Shown here: piece after piece, positions 25,901 through 33,850 of the stretch
Layout of the letters: every line of letters begins with the position of its first letter
How positions within the stretch are numbered: the first letter of the stretch is position 1
Source of the DNA: Allolobophora icterica
Lineage: Eukaryota; Annelida; Clitellata; Crassiclitellata; Lumbricidae
DNA length: 64,000 nucleotides
Direction: 5' to 3'
Assembly (NCBI GenBank): GCA_963556255.1
Contig: OY744608.1
Location: 68,741,822 to 68,805,821 of the forward strand
The notes under the pieces: generated by a model
Told to the model about the DNA's origin: nothing
Databases searched by the model: none
The model's input: only the letters and a program-made list of their open reading frames with translations
Position numbers and translations under genes: made by a program

Positions 25901-27735
25901 AAGGCAATGCTCTCGGATTCGATAACATAAGCTTCAAAATACCGATTTAAAAAGTCAACTTAGAGTCTCTGGAATCTGTGTACCAGGTCTCTGCAAGTGT
26001 AAAAGTATCAGTTACCAACATTCTCGTCTTCTAAGCCCTGGCGTCGGCATCATGGCTACGTCTTTTATATAATATTATAGTGACTTCAATTATACAGAAA
26101 TCCTCATGCACACATGCATGTAATCACGGAGTTGTATGTGTGTACAGTCCCAAGAAAAGAATCCGTTCATCAAGAGTTGAATGAGGCAATCACAAACCAT
26201 CAATATCACACGATGCACCAAATTCTAAACGTGGAGAAGAGCAGAGAAATAAAATGTGACAATTGGTCAGTGTGAAAATGCACAAAGTTTTAAGAGAGAT
26301 TAGCTGATAATTGGTTTTGTCGTTAGGTTCCTCTGCAGATGTTAGAGAAGTTCTATTCAATTTCGTACATCTGGTACAACTTAATATGGATGGTCGTTAC
26401 GGTATTTGTTGGATCCATAGCATCTATTCTGCTCAGTAAGATATGAATGGCTACTTTCTGAATTTAACTTGTCAATCAACTTACCCTTAATTTGAACAAT
26501 TAAAGAAAGACTGCTTTTGTGTGTAGCTTTTCAGCAGTTTGAGCTATTCTGTAGTATTTTCGTTCTTCTTGTAAATATTATGTTTTTAAATAACGCAATA
26601 GATTTATTGCGCATTCAATGCACCATTGATCTTGAAAATTTCAGTACCATGATTTGCCTATTAGTCCTACCTAGGTCTCTCAAAATCGCCTGCTACGTGG
26701 TGAAGTTCTCAGATCACAGTTTTATGAATGGGTTGTGGACTCCTCAGCAAGCCAACAGTCCTGTCGTTTTTGGAACTATTTCTTTTGTGCGAATCGTTTT
26801 CGTTGCATATATCTGATCTTTAGTCTTAGTCTGGTAATGTTTCAACCGTCAGATCTGTGGGAATATGATTGGAAGAACTTAAAAATTAAGTAAACAAAAG
26901 GTTGAGTAAGCAAAGGGTAAATGATATTGTGCAATGTGTTCCCTTGTTGACAGGAGACCGGTCGGAAGGACAGAAAGTGGACGAGAAACTTCTAATCAAT
27001 TTCAGGCGGTGTTTCCGGTGCAGAGGCGATTCAGAATCGTCAGCTTCGAAAGTAGATTATCAGGTCAACTAGAAGTCTTATTCTTTACCGTGTTGTATAC
27101 TTGGTCCATATGACCTATAAATGAAATAGACTTCTTTATCATAAAAGATCATTGAATCGAAGAGGCACCGATAGCAATAAACCCACGTCTGGACTCGAGG
27201 TATCAGATGCGCTTCTTACCATGCTGTATAGCTTAAAAGCAATGTACCGACCTGGGTATTTAATAACTTGATTGTTCACCCATTCCTAAACAATAAAAAG
27301 GAGTTGCTTGTCTTGTTCCTAGACGAAGCCTAACCTATCTACAAGTTCATTTTTGAGCCGGGTTAAAGATGCAACTCGAGTAAAAATTGAAATGCGATCT
27401 ATGATAATAAAATTAATTATAGCTCTAATACTGCTAAGGACCTGTTTAAACTAATATTATATTTTATGCTTTTAATTGATTTATTTATAAACTGGTATAT
27501 AAAATAATATGGATTAATTATTAGAGGGACTGCGTGCTAATTACAGTCTTTAATCTGTACTGAACAGGATGTACTTCAAGATGAAGCGAACGATATAATG
27601 AAGGAACCGATCGAAAAGCATTCCAAGCCAAAAGTCAAAGAGATATCGTCTACACCCAGACAGACAAACGAAGTGACAAACGAACTGACAAACGGAACGA
27701 CAGAGGTGTTGCTCATGAATACAGAAATATTCTAA
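3431..27735 (+). CDS. SLC5-family sodium/solute cotransporter, first tandem copy, 16 exons, intact
   Basis: Plasma-membrane sodium-coupled symporter of the SLC5 family, by eye nearest to SLC5A8/SLC5A12 (monocarboxylates) and SLC5A6 (vitamins); the substrate is inferred only. I read 16 exons with GT-AG borders: 3431-3766, 4060-4128, 4455-4506, 6747-6814, 7976-8056, 15800-15873, 16495-16635, 17230-17365, 17709-17797, 19243-19355, 23311-23381, 23774-23860, 25551-25796, 26327-26435, 26954-27063, 27568-27735. They sum to 1950 nt, 649 residues plus TAA, with no internal stop; SLC5A8 is about 610. Family landmarks in order: first membrane segment ([15 protein letters not shown]), [32 protein letters not shown] (exon 5), RHTFWG and [14 protein letters not shown] (exon 7), ANCWEDI (exon 10), [12 protein letters not shown] (exon 12). 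The C-terminal 55 residues are polar and presumably cytosolic. The ATG at 3431 starts the conserved N-terminus; an acceptor AG at 3386-3387 implies an upstream noncoding exon not located here. Confidence 0.9.
4841..5178 (-). mobile_element. 5'-truncated LINE, 3' end only, in intron 3 of the first transporter
   Basis: The minus strand encodes the typical C-terminal tail of endonuclease/reverse-transcriptase LINE proteins ([19 protein letters not shown], then [14 protein letters not shown] and [17 protein letters not shown]). The piece is flanked by atttatgc at 4841-4848 and 5171-5178, a target-site duplication. Intron 3 of the second copy (near 36945) has the empty site, so the insertion followed the gene duplication. 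Confidence 0.8.
5607..6510 (+). mobile_element. Deleted hAT transposon with flanking minisatellites
   Basis: The 8-bp duplication gttagcgc stands at 5607-5614 and 6503-6510. The 888-bp insert starts cagacttgt and ends acaagactg, giving short hAT-type inverted ends. The interior keeps the C-terminal hAT dimerisation region ([20 protein letters not shown], then [20 protein letters not shown]) at about 6010-6180, without the catalytic part. Each side carries an array of an approximately 27-bp unit (gaggttcaaagtcttggtct), in the same orientation, at 5660-5760 and 6345-6490. The second gene has the empty site near 37400. Confidence 0.85.
6905..7663. mobile_element. MITE with inverted repeats, TA duplication and a central perfect hairpin
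   Basis: Left end tcgtcgcctgagaattatct (6907 on) is mirrored at the right end (to 7661), and TA flanks both sides. The words cgtatctcc / ggagatacg recur throughout in both orientations. A 32-bp perfect stem with a 5-nt loop lies at 7417-7485. The second gene shows an empty site near 37808. No coding sequence is seen. Confidence 0.75.
7417..7485. repeat. Perfect 32-bp inverted repeat, 5-nt loop
   Basis: Arm 7417-7448 (gtatggagatacgataaaat...) is the exact reverse complement of 7454-7485; the loop is gtcct. It lies inside the MITE at 6905-7663. Confidence 0.95.
8660..9091 (-). repeat. 3' LTR (in element orientation)
   Basis: 432 bp, begins tgtcgcgg and ends cacgaca on the + strand (TG...CA). 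Contains a gatctttatttaaaaataaa segment that may hold the poly(A) signal. Confidence 0.95.
9092..9105 (-). other. Polypurine tract
   Basis: Directly inside the 3' LTR; on the element strand it reads gagggcggagggaa immediately before TGTCG. It is the expected plus-strand primer. Confidence 0.8.
9286..13992 (-). CDS. Gag-Pol polyprotein, order Gag-PR-IN-RT-RH (Gmr1-like)
   Basis: One uninterrupted 1568-residue frame. Residues 75-185 are a K/E/R-rich stretch from a short DNA repeat, probably coiled coil. A capsid-like region follows (about 185-385). A zinc knuckle [14 protein letters not shown] lies near 430-445 and the protease motif [12 protein letters not shown] near 530. The integrase comes next: zinc-binding H-H-C-C ([12 protein letters not shown] ... 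CASCQICQ, about 750-800), catalytic Asp in NVDCIG (about 830), Asp in SSDCGTNF (about 895), Glu about 35 residues on, and a GPY-type end (RWQGPATVV). The reverse transcriptase is last ([21 protein letters not shown] near 1350). Integrase ahead of reverse transcriptase is the copia-like order, rare among gypsy elements. The RNase H is shortened: Glu ([11 protein letters not shown]), Asp (SDHNPL) and Asp (VADFLSR) remain, but the first strand region with the TDAS-type Asp is missing. The start was taken at the first ATG downstream of the leader. Confidence 0.95.
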   Translation of the reverse strand: MEALTTEMQANIRKMSSERLRVYLMKAGRDEDDVMSWDRNQLMEEWAMEIGKEEEEFKGSPISPTGVDYELQKRRLEFEIRKYEEQREERKEKEEREREERKEKEEREEKRREEEKKEQREKEEREREERKEKEEREREERKEKEEREEKRREEEKKERKEKEEREKKERKEKEERERKEKQEERNVRDSLASRTKRYSDALKNILWKFPSDPIEIPGFFDHLDGLFNVYEVDEDVRAKLLLAILSERAKALTMRLTEAQLHDYKFLKEFLLREFKISPSNLRARFWSLHKASDESFTIYSSKLRVALMYYLKSRKITDEFDKLVSLLVADRLKESLSKACLDYILAQEKEEWLSCEDIANAADIYVASHDGGNDLVCRSHPTPKYNNWTKGQPHVQVNNQTAQPKSPKPEIRGEAKIGARVSQEEAKVKGLCFLCHQKGHMARECQTKPSSKKVSTCIFGNPTEEVIDSCVEKVNVLHEIPEQVKQGNLLDNSKPIGLETAVRVYENSIDGLQERSYINVQIEDLPSQPALSDSGAEICCIDKKLIESLNLPVIKRINIIGFQGEGCKADVVYLHMKLANSMEGTTNIAPSLCVMFAVVPELNERVILTPHVVDLLRDSSQYVVMVAGVDRCVQINKGAEEDNLGVNIEKSNSNESLPSEVNEYSQEQLVDDSDNFLDVESTEFKSDEGVANNDTLLREQQNCHNLISCWQQARQNKNNFFIDNNLLYHKGEIMGHKVNQLCLPEDRIEVVLRVAHDAPCAGHMAFKATRARIKLNFWFPRMDERIREYCASCQICQLRTPVKVADRVPITPIPRADELCFNHLNVDCIGPMVVTGESNKSKPQYNYALVLVDKFSRWPMAYPLRSLNAKGVCEALLQVFTTFSIPRIISSDCGTNFTSRLTKEFLRRMGCSPRFNTPGHPEAAGLVERCNQSLKTMIFKLAQSDPRGWHQLLPFVLWSLTEKPSGTTHISPFTMVYGTLPRGPLSVLKELWAGERKVPLNLGKSPEEYLQSLKENLEFAKVYADYYSDIETKRYADYYNLRSTDRKYEVGDKVAVLAPDFGSSKFYSRWQGPATVVKVKSPYSYIVEIEGKQRHLHANKIKRYHERLEQAMINSCSVIVDQDEEFGIVEVVDQEEREQISPSKRIDPLIIAHLSQEEQKQLFEVLDRHTAVFVDKPGYCPVLEHEIKITHDFTPKRLRAYKVPELLKPEVQRQIEEMLASDIIRPSKSEMASPVVCVLKGPKGQNGVRLAIDYRHVNKYSLGDCYPTPDIADVLQKVGRAKFISVFDAKSGYWQIPVRKEHRWLTAFVCDAGLFEFTRMPFGLKSASNTFIRAMTQVLHPVRSFTEPFVDDMAVVSMNWNDHLEHLEKFLQTIEEAGLTLNLRKCNFAQNKIKFVGHIVGSGCIEPDPGKIATINDIHPPTTKKEVRKVMGFFSYFRNFIPALAEKARVITDLTRDNIPTKVPWEQKHQEALDKLKDDLSKDTQMHWSTIEREAFAVIWALKRFKSWIFLSKIIIYSDHNPLSYLTDASPKSAKLTRWALALQEFNVDFRYRPGRQNTVADFLSRL
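14496..14512 (-). other. Primer-binding site, tRNA-Leu type
   Basis: On the + strand the sequence reads cccacttctgacacca, the 3' end of a tRNA-Leu (gene end plus CCA). It lies four bases inside the 5' LTR. On the element strand this gives the primer site tggtgtcagaagtggg. The tRNA identity is from memory of tRNA-Leu(CAA) sequences. Confidence 0.75.
14517..14948 (-). repeat. 5' LTR (in element orientation)
   Basis: 432 bp, matching 8660-9091 at a constant offset of 5857. Element transcription should start here and run leftward. Confidence 0.95.
16169..16354. mobile_element. Short MITE, hAT-like
   Basis: The insert at 16177-16346 starts caggggcgtcta and ends tagacgcctcgg, flanked by atgccaac and gtgccaac (8 bp, one mismatch). 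The second gene has the empty site near 39045. The pyrimidine-rich interior recurs, longer and diverged, at about 53630-53795. Intron 6 of the first transporter. Confidence 0.65.
17806..18030. repeat. (TCTA)n/(TCTG)n microsatellite in intron 9
   Basis: Tetranucleotide array starting about 8 bp after the exon 9 donor. The second copy has a similar, more degraded array at 43180-43500, so the array predates the duplication. Confidence 0.95.
19431..19518. repeat. (TA)n microsatellite, left of the 3.4-kb transposon
   Basis: Dinucleotide run that adjoins the left terminal repeat at 19519; a similar run (22921-22970) adjoins the right end. Confidence 0.9.
19519..22920 (+). mobile_element. DNA transposon of uncertain superfamily, 3.4 kb
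   Basis: Left end ttagggtgtttttat (19519) and right end reverse-complementing to ttagggtgtgtctat (22920) form imperfect inverted ends. A second matched block (tttaggactggcgcaagg at about 19640 against its inverse at about 22800) extends the similarity to about 130-150 bp. The element sits between TA runs in intron 10 of the first transporter, so the target duplication cannot be read; TA or TTA is possible. The second gene is empty at this point (near 44850). It encodes the transposase at 20403-22676. Confidence 0.8.
20403..22676 (+). pseudogene. Transposase-like protein with one in-frame TGA
   Basis: One frame of about 757 codons, broken once by TGA at 22221-22223 (RHL-stop-YLSETL); related proteins, as I remember them, have Trp here, so one TGG-to-TGA change would explain it. 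Features: basic/coiled N-terminal third with ERARARSAA and REERYRAS, a Ser/Glu linker followed by PPKRRKG (a likely nuclear signal), then a conserved core with [38 protein letters not shown] and [15 protein letters not shown]. The core resembles an uncharacterised transposase family common in insect, Hydra and other invertebrate genomes. I cannot name the superfamily; the ACRHH motif is loosely hAT-like. A start after a short intron (acceptor tttcgcag at 20412-20419) is also possible. Confidence 0.75.
22921..22970. repeat. (TA)n microsatellite, right of the 3.4-kb transposon
   Basis: Dinucleotide run continuing the array interrupted at 19518. Confidence 0.9.
24480..25330 (+). pseudogene. Decayed LINE reverse transcriptase fragment, intron 12 of the first gene
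   Basis: Broken frames read [22 protein letters not shown] and [20 protein letters not shown], matching reverse transcriptase motifs A and C and the region after, as in L2/CR1-like LINEs. The 3' end has the tail (GATTAC)n at 25303-25328. The same fragment occurs in intron 12 of the second gene, so it is older than the duplication. Confidence 0.75.
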
Positions 27736-28147
27736 TTGAGGTCACCGTATGAAATCTATCCAACGACTGCTTGCAAAACCTTCCCTATCTCATATTACAC
27801 TTTGGCAGAAAGTTGGGACTTTATAGCATAATAGTCTTCGCTTATATTTGCCTTCGCTTATATTAGTCTTCGCTTATATTTGCTTTCGCTTATATTAGTC
27901 TTCGTTTATTATAATTTGTCTTCGCTTATAGTAGTCTTCCCTTTAGATCAAAGCAATGTTGTAATTTGCTGTCGTCTGATTCCTTGCGAGCTTTTCGAGC
28001 TAGTTGGAAACAGTCCCTGCGGCGGTCAATTGGAATCGTACGTTGCTGAAGTAAACGAAATTTTCTGTAGTTTAAAAGGAACTTTGTCTCTGAATTAACT
28101 GTGCGTATTTGCTAGTTGGACAATAACCAGGTCTGCTATGAGCTAGA
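27736..28147 (+). other. 3' flank of the first transporter
   Basis: Starts just after the stop codon. Contains a short tandem repeat of cttcgcttatatt (27836-27930). No clear AATAAA poly(A) signal was found close to the stop. The sequence is shared with 51634-52080. Confidence 0.5.
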
Positions 28148-28315
28148 TGTACGAGCAGGGGCGTAGCCAGACTTCAATTCAAGAGGAGGCAAATACTGCT
28201 TGTCTAAACTTTTATGCAGTGGCGGCGATTTTATTTCAGAGGTCAGAGGGAAATTTTTCAGCGTCCGAAAAAGCTTCTGAAAATGCCTCCATGTAGCTAC
28301 GCCTATGTGTACGAG
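28148..28315. mobile_element. hAT-type MITE, 152 bp
   Basis: The 8-bp duplication tgtacgag is at 28148-28155 and 28308-28315. Ends are caggggcgtagcc and (reverse) cataggcgtagct. The empty counterpart is at about 52083. Confidence 0.85.
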
Positions 28316-28448
28316 TGTAGTGCAGTATCTGTAAACCCGCTTGGGCTGTGACAGGCAATACCAGTATGTCAGGCTGCTGCTAAGGCCCACTTACTATGAA
28401 CTTACTCTCGACCTTCGACTCTCTAGCGTATCTATCTCAGTATTTCAG

Positions 28449-28825
28449 AGAGCACTAATTGGAGCATTTGCGAGCATCATCTGCAGCTTTTGGTTGATCA
28501 TTGGAACTTTCACGCTGCAACGAACACATCCAACTTTTCCTCCCCTGAGCATCGAAGGATGCTTGGCGCCTAATAATCTCACCATTTCGAGCTATAACGA
28601 CATCAACTCCAGCTCCATCTTCGACTTCTTCAACGAAACTTCGATTAGCACAACGATGACGTACTTCCGTCCACACGAATTTCAGATTGAGAATATGTGG
28701 CAACTTGTTTTGTTAGGTTCCTCCGCAGAGGTTAGAGAAATTCTATTCAATTTCGTACATCTGGTACAACTTATTATGGATGCCAGTCACGTTCTTCGTT
28801 GGATCCATAGCATCCTTTCTGCTCA
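28449..28825 (+). pseudogene. Fragment of a third SLC5 copy (exons 13 and 14)
   Basis: 28449-28694 corresponds to exon 13 of the neighbouring transporters (ALIGAFASIICSFWLIIGTF, then SIEGC and SSSIFDFF). 28717-28825 corresponds to exon 14 ([24 protein letters not shown]) and keeps its GTAAG donor. In the full copies these exons are separated by introns of about 530 bp and 2 kb; here only about 22 bp remain, too short to splice, and the two exons lie in different frames. No exon 15 or 16 match follows. The sequence just before it (28384-28440) recurs at 54378-54430, beyond the second gene, so this fragment belongs to the duplicated landscape. It is a remnant of unequal exchange, not a working gene. 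Confidence 0.85.
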
Positions 28826-29172
28826 GTAAGATATGAATGATTACTTTTGAAATTTCACTTAACAACCATTTCGAACAAAAAAATAGTTTCAACGGTTTTG
28901 CTACTTTGAAACCGGACTTCAGCCGCTGTAGGTTCGCATAATATGTATCCAAATCCCAATACGTACAGCAATTCATATGCACTCATACATTTATTCTCAC
29001 CGCTATTTCTTGAGAATAAATTATCAAATTTCTGCAATGAGAATATTCATTATTCAGCTTCCACTCGCAGATATAGATTTTTAGTAGTCTCTCACCCCAA
29101 TTAAATTTCTGCAAAGAATAGAACCACCCTCCACTTGCAGGTATACAATTTTTTTGTCGCATAAAATGCATA
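28826..29172. other. No recognisable feature
   Basis: AT-rich spacer after the third-copy fragment; no coding sequence or repeat ends seen. Confidence 0.4.
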
Positions 29173-29273
29173 GGCTACACCAATGCTTCCCAACCTTTTT
29201 TCAACCACGGCACACTTCCCAAGAACCATTCATCAGGCGGCACATTGCATTATTTTAGGTACTTAGTACTACT

Positions 29274-29274
<1 letters not shown>

Positions 29275-29355
<81 letters not shown>

Positions 29356-29390
29356 ATATATATGTATATATGTATATATATATATATAAA
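29275..29390. repeat. (TA)n(TG)n microsatellite
   Basis: About 65 bp of TA followed by short TG and TATG runs, inside the hAT remnant. Confidence 0.95.
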
Positions 29391-29617
29391 AATTTGGTAT
29401 ATGCACATTCATTTGAATTTAGATAAAGTAACGTTTATTTATCCACTTAACTACAATTGCAGTGTCTATAACTGTGTAGGCTCCTATTAATGATAACAAT
29501 GTCATCATGTTGACATCAGTACTGATAATCAGAAATTGTCAGCCGTTCTTGTTAAAACCAGATAACCGGGACGAATTAATTAAAAGCAGAATATAAACCA
29601 GAATGAAAAACCATGGC

Positions 29618-30076
29618 TAAGGGGCCATCCACATATTACGTACGCACTTAGGGGGGGAGGGGGGTCGGATTTTCGCGATTTTGCGTACGGGTGCGAACGG
29701 GGGGAGGGGGGGTAACAAAATGTGTACGTACCCAAAATAAATTTCTAATTATGACGTCCACATTAGCCTATTTATAACTCTGTATTATCCTATAGTCGTC
29801 CCATGGCATTTTATTACATTATATAAAAGCCATGTGCAGTTATTCTGTGCTGTGAAGACACCTATAATATGTCTATATTGGCCCTTCAATAATCTGGCCT
29901 AAAGTGCAGACAGGCTGCCTGGAGACACTTTCTGCAGCTGGTCATCGGGGGGGGGGGGGTTGCGTCAAACGTACGTACTCAGGGGGGGTGGTGGAAGAAA
30001 GTACGCTTGCGAACAGGGGGGGAGGGGGTCCAATTTTCCCGGATTTTTGTGTACGTAATATATGGATGGCCCCTAA
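29618..30076. mobile_element. Harbinger-like MITE nested in a hAT element
   Basis: The insert 29621-30073 has ends ggggccatccacatattacg and, at the right, the inverse with ggatggcccc. It is flanked by TAA at 29618-29620 and 30074-30076, the 3-bp TWA duplication expected of PIF/Harbinger. The two halves are largely inverted copies with poly-G tracts and repeated cgtacg words, so a strong foldback is expected. Confidence 0.75.
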
Positions 30077-30354
30077 TGGGACGGTTGACTTTGCAAAGAA
30101 TGTGACATTGTGTCAATACGAGCTTGAACGACGGTTGACAACCACACTCGTAAGTCGTTTTCAACTGATTGTAAACACCCTCTGTGTTTCGTTTTGATTT
30201 TGATTTGTGTGATTTCACACAGGTAAGTAGTGCAGAAGGGCAGCAGTATGCCGACAGCTTTCGCACCTAACAAGGCGTATTCCTTCTCTATTCTAATCCA
30301 GAAGTCTCTTAAATTAATTTCTGCAAACTTAAGTTGCAGTGCATGGGTTTAGGC

Positions 30355-30627
30355 CTAAATCAACTGTTTCTTTACCACAAACTGTAGGCCAAACAAATCC
30401 AATGGGTGATGAAATAGGTTTCTGACCCAGTCCTTGTCAGAGTCATTTAAACTTGGAAAATAATATAGCAACTTGTCTTCCAAATCTGATAAATGCTCAA
30501 TAACACATTTGGCATGTAATCCAACTGCACCTAGTTCAACTTCAACTGCGCGAGGAAATATAGAAATGGAAGTTGAAAAAAAGATGACGCGAAGACGCGA
30601 AATCATGGAGCTTAGCCTACTAACCAA
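30355..30627 (-). pseudogene. hAT transposase C-terminal remnant
   Basis: The minus strand reads HLSDLEDKLLYYFPSLND, SDKDWVRNLFHHPLDLF, resembling the end region of ZBED5-like or Charlie-like hAT proteins (the usual motif is W-x-R-N-P-F). Only this piece is preserved, within the hAT element at 29173-30942. Confidence 0.6.
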
Positions 30628-30942
30628 GCTGTCATAGACATAAGAGTAAATAAGTACCCGGTAAGTTAGTTTATCGGATTGTTAGTAGATGCAACACACA
30701 GTGGTCTATGCAGACGGACATACATGTACAGCTACATCAGCCTAGTAAGAAATTAAAAGTTGATTGCACCAGTTTATAACTATGGGATAGCGCATATTAT
30801 GATTGAGTGATATTATTGTAATTGAAAACTTCTGATTTCAAACATTCGGCCGCGGCACACTTCTACCGCGCTCGCGGCACACTTGTGTGCCGCGGCACAC
30901 TTGTGTGCCGCGGCACACAGGTTGGGAAGCACTGGGCTACAC

Positions 30943-31811
30943 TGATCCTAACCCTAAGCCCTAAGTATTTATGAACTGCTGTACGCATTGGAATTTGGGT
31001 ATATTATGCTAGCGGTTCCGCATTATTGTCACTCTTGTTATATTTACTTTATAAAAATTAACGATATCTAGTAAGCACTGAATGCTGTGCAGTAGTTCTG
31101 TGTTATTGCCGTTCTTGTTACTATATAGACTTTTAACTGAATATATATCCCAATACTGTTGAACTTCAGATATCAGAATTTTAAGTAGGCCCGCAGGAGA
31201 TGGAATCCAGAGCATTTTAGTGCGATCGGGACCCTCTTTTCCTTGGTGTGACCCTATTTTAAGTGCGGTTTAACATTGGTAAATTTGATATTGTATTATC
31301 AGGCGTGGAGCACCACTGATGAATTTTCTAGAAGAGGCGCTATATGAATGTACACCTGCAAACTGCAAATTAAAAAAGCAACAGACGCCAAAGATCCATC
31401 GATTTGTGCAAAAGCCGTTGATACTAATATTGCATCATTCATAGTACATGCGTATCAGTCCTTATTAAATCTTTTATGGTTTTGCAAACCCATTTTTTTC
31501 TTATCACCTGCCTTCAATGTCAATTGCGTGAATTTATAGCTTAATATTCGTTGTTTATTAAATTACCTTTTCCCAGTATTCGGCATGTGAACTGATCAGC
31601 TAACATATCGGCGTCCATTGCCTTACATGTAGGCCTACAGCCAGAGGATATCCAGGCCACATTGAGATACACTCAGACCTTTTACTGTGCGAGACTGGAT
31701 CAGCTGCGTTCGGAATACTTTTACAGACGTTCAACACGTGAACATTTCAGGTCAAGTCGTAACCGTAATCGTAAAGATCTAAATTTTTAACGCGCTACCC
31801 TGAAGCTATAC
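30943..31811. other. Spacer with a LINE-tail trace
   Basis: A short trace of an L2-like tail (gaggcgctatatgaatgt, about 31330-31350). Otherwise no feature was recognised. Confidence 0.4.
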
Positions 31812-32035
31812 GTTGGGGAGGGGGGATAGAGTAGTGGTAACACTCATGGCCAGGAGAGCATAAGGTACGCGGATCGACTCCCGTAACCCCCTTGTAGGGC
31901 GGCGCCTTGCATGGCTGCCAAACCGTGTGTTTAATTAAGATATTGATGTTACCTTCATGTTTCAATGTAATCTTACTGCATGCGTCTGTCGGTTTGAAAT
32001 AATAAAGAATATAATATAATTATTATTATCTTATT
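31812..32035 (+). mobile_element. tRNA-derived SINE
   Basis: 31815-31885 folds loosely like a tRNA: an A-box-like tagagtagtggtaacactc with a D-arm stem, a B box ggatcgactcc, and a 3' ccccc that can pair with the 5' G run. An unrelated body follows, ending aataataaagaatataatat and (ATT)n. Arm mismatches and the tail argue against a functional tRNA gene. Confidence 0.6.
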
Positions 32036-33014
32036 CACGAGTGGTGAGAACAGAAGCGGTGTCATTTAATATGCCAGATGTACTTCATTTGAAACTTCTG
32101 TGTTTTTTGCAGTAGGAACCTATAAAGCTTGCTAATTTTTGATGATTTTGGGTTTATCGAGACACGCCCAGTTTAATGCCTGTGAAGCTTCTGTGCCTCA
32201 ACTGTAGTTCTCAGTATTGTTCAGAGCAGCATAACTATTTGTTTAATTACTGTATGTAATTGTAGTCACAACAGCTTTTTTATAGCATCGTCAATAGCAA
32301 GTTATTTCTAGGATGCTTTACACTGCCAACTGTTAACAGTATGTAGTACTGAAAAGCTGTTTTAGAGCAGATTATATTTCGGTTTAAAGAAAGGGTTTTT
32401 TGTTTTAAATTATGCAAGTATTTTTCAGTGCAACTTAAACTGTGTGCACAAATTTACATAAAAATTGTGGACCTAGATGTTTTACCTTAAATGCGAAAAA
32501 GAGCAATGGGCACTACACTCTTTCGAAAAGCCTTAACCGGCCGACTTTAAAATAAATTTGTGAATGGGATTACAATGGCATGTTATAAGATGTGACCAAG
32601 TTTAGTAACGATCGATTAATGAGGCACTGTAACAACACTACAGTTAGTCACAATATTAAGCTGGGATTGATCTAAAGTTTAGGCGAAATGAATACTAAAG
32701 TTTACTCAAAAACACACTCATGTTGTGTACCCAAGGTAGTTAGTAAATCTATATTGCTTACTTCGAGCCAACGATGGTGTTACACGAAAACGTGTAGACT
32801 GTAGAGTCTTTAACGGATTGACCCTACCCCGCTCTCTGATCTTGACTCTGACAGTGGCCAAGTAAACTCGTTAACACCGTATTGGATTGATAAATAGTCA
32901 TTTCTTAATGCAGCATTTGTGTGGCGCTGAGAAATTTCAACTTTCAGATATACAGGGCATTTACATTTTACATTACAGGGTATGACGTGTTGCACAGCAC
33001 ACGAGGCGAATCGT
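32036..33014. other. No recognisable feature
   Basis: About 1 kb of AT-rich spacer between the SINE and an L2-like tail. No coding frame, repeat end or array was recognised on either strand. Confidence 0.4.
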
Positions 33015-33150
33015 TTTTAAAGTTTTAGTAGGTTTTAATGTTGGGCTGGGAGCGCCTCTGAATAGTTACTTTTAAGAGCGCGCTATATAAATGTCTAGTT
33101 GACTGATTGATTGAAAGATTGGTTGATTGATAGATAGATTGATCAGCCCT
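33015..33150 (+). mobile_element. L2-like LINE 3' tail with (GATT)n
   Basis: gggagcgcctctgaatag ... gcgcgctatataaatg matches the 3' end of the L2-like LINE at 50120-50175 (gagcgctcctgagtag ... gcgctatataaaag). It is followed by a (GATT)n-type repeat. Only the terminal part is present. Confidence 0.65.
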
Positions 33151-33414
33151 TTATGGTGCATAAAGGACGCCCATGGATTTTGAAAATATTTTTAAAAAAT
33201 CTTTTGATTTTTATGATTACTCCAACATACGCAACACGATGTTCAATGCTAAAAAAACAATTATTGAGGTACCGGTAAGTCAGCAATTCATTTTACACCC
33301 CCTACAAACATTTAGCCCCTAGAAAATTTTGCCCCCCCCCCAGAAATTTTTCCTCCTCTGGAAAAATTCCTGGTTTTGCTTTAATTGTGCAAATGATGTT
33401 TTCCCATTTAACCA

Positions 33415-33640
33415 TATTACTGACCAAAATTATTTTTTAAATGCTCTGGATGAGCATTGCTGTGGTCTGGAACAACTTCCCTTAGAGCTTCGCCTGTGCG
33501 CTGGGGTCCCCTGGCCTCTTCCTTACAATTCTAAAACTGTACTATTTCGATTAATGTTTACAGTCAATGTTTCTAGCTACTGTCCCATTGTGCGTTTGCT
33601 AATGGTGTAATAAAGAATATACTTACTTACTTACATGCTG
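33415..33640 (+). mobile_element. LINE 3'-end fragment with (CTTA)n tail, unit B
   Basis: Counterpart of the fragment at 470-715. The frame is better preserved here (FNHITDQNYFLNALDEH, then LEQLPLELRLCAG). Confidence 0.5.
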
Positions 33641-33850
33641 ATACAAATCCTCGAATGAGTGAATGAATGAATGAATAATTGCGTGAGACTGGCTAAAATT
33701 GGCTTGCAAAATCACTTGCCGAGATAGGGACTTTTCACTGATGATTCGAGTCATAAGTATCTCTTCAATAAGGAAGATATAGATCCAGACAGTAATTATT
33801 ACAACGAAAAGCATGACCAGGCTCTATACATTACTCCTTCCCAACCCTCG

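Larger units (their letters stand above)
245..28147 (+). repeat. Segmental duplication, unit A
   Basis: Homology between units begins near 245 (attttgaaaatattta...) and near 33175, and continues through the 5' flank, all introns and the 3' flank (gtctgtatacgagtgtg-like sequence at about 28308 and 52080). Unit A carries the intact transporter and several private insertions. Boundaries were found by eye and are good to tens of bases at the left and a few hundred at the right. Confidence 0.8.
29173..30942 (-). mobile_element. hAT transposon remnant carrying nested insertions
   Basis: The 8-bp duplication ggctacac is at 29173-29180 and 30935-30942. Ends are caatgcttcccaacct and, reversed, cagtgcttcccaacct. 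Subterminal copies of cggcacac / gtgtgccg crowd 30850-30920. Inside are a TA/TG microsatellite (29275-29390), a Harbinger-like MITE (29618-30076) and a transposase remnant on the minus strand (30355-30627). Confidence 0.85.

Noticed and set aside
30948..30966. Telomere-like cctaaccctaagccctaa
   Set aside because: Only two or three imperfect units; too short for an interstitial telomere.
31815..31885. Possible tRNA gene
   Set aside because: Boxes A and B are present but stems are imperfect, and the sequence runs on into a SINE body with an (ATT)n tail.
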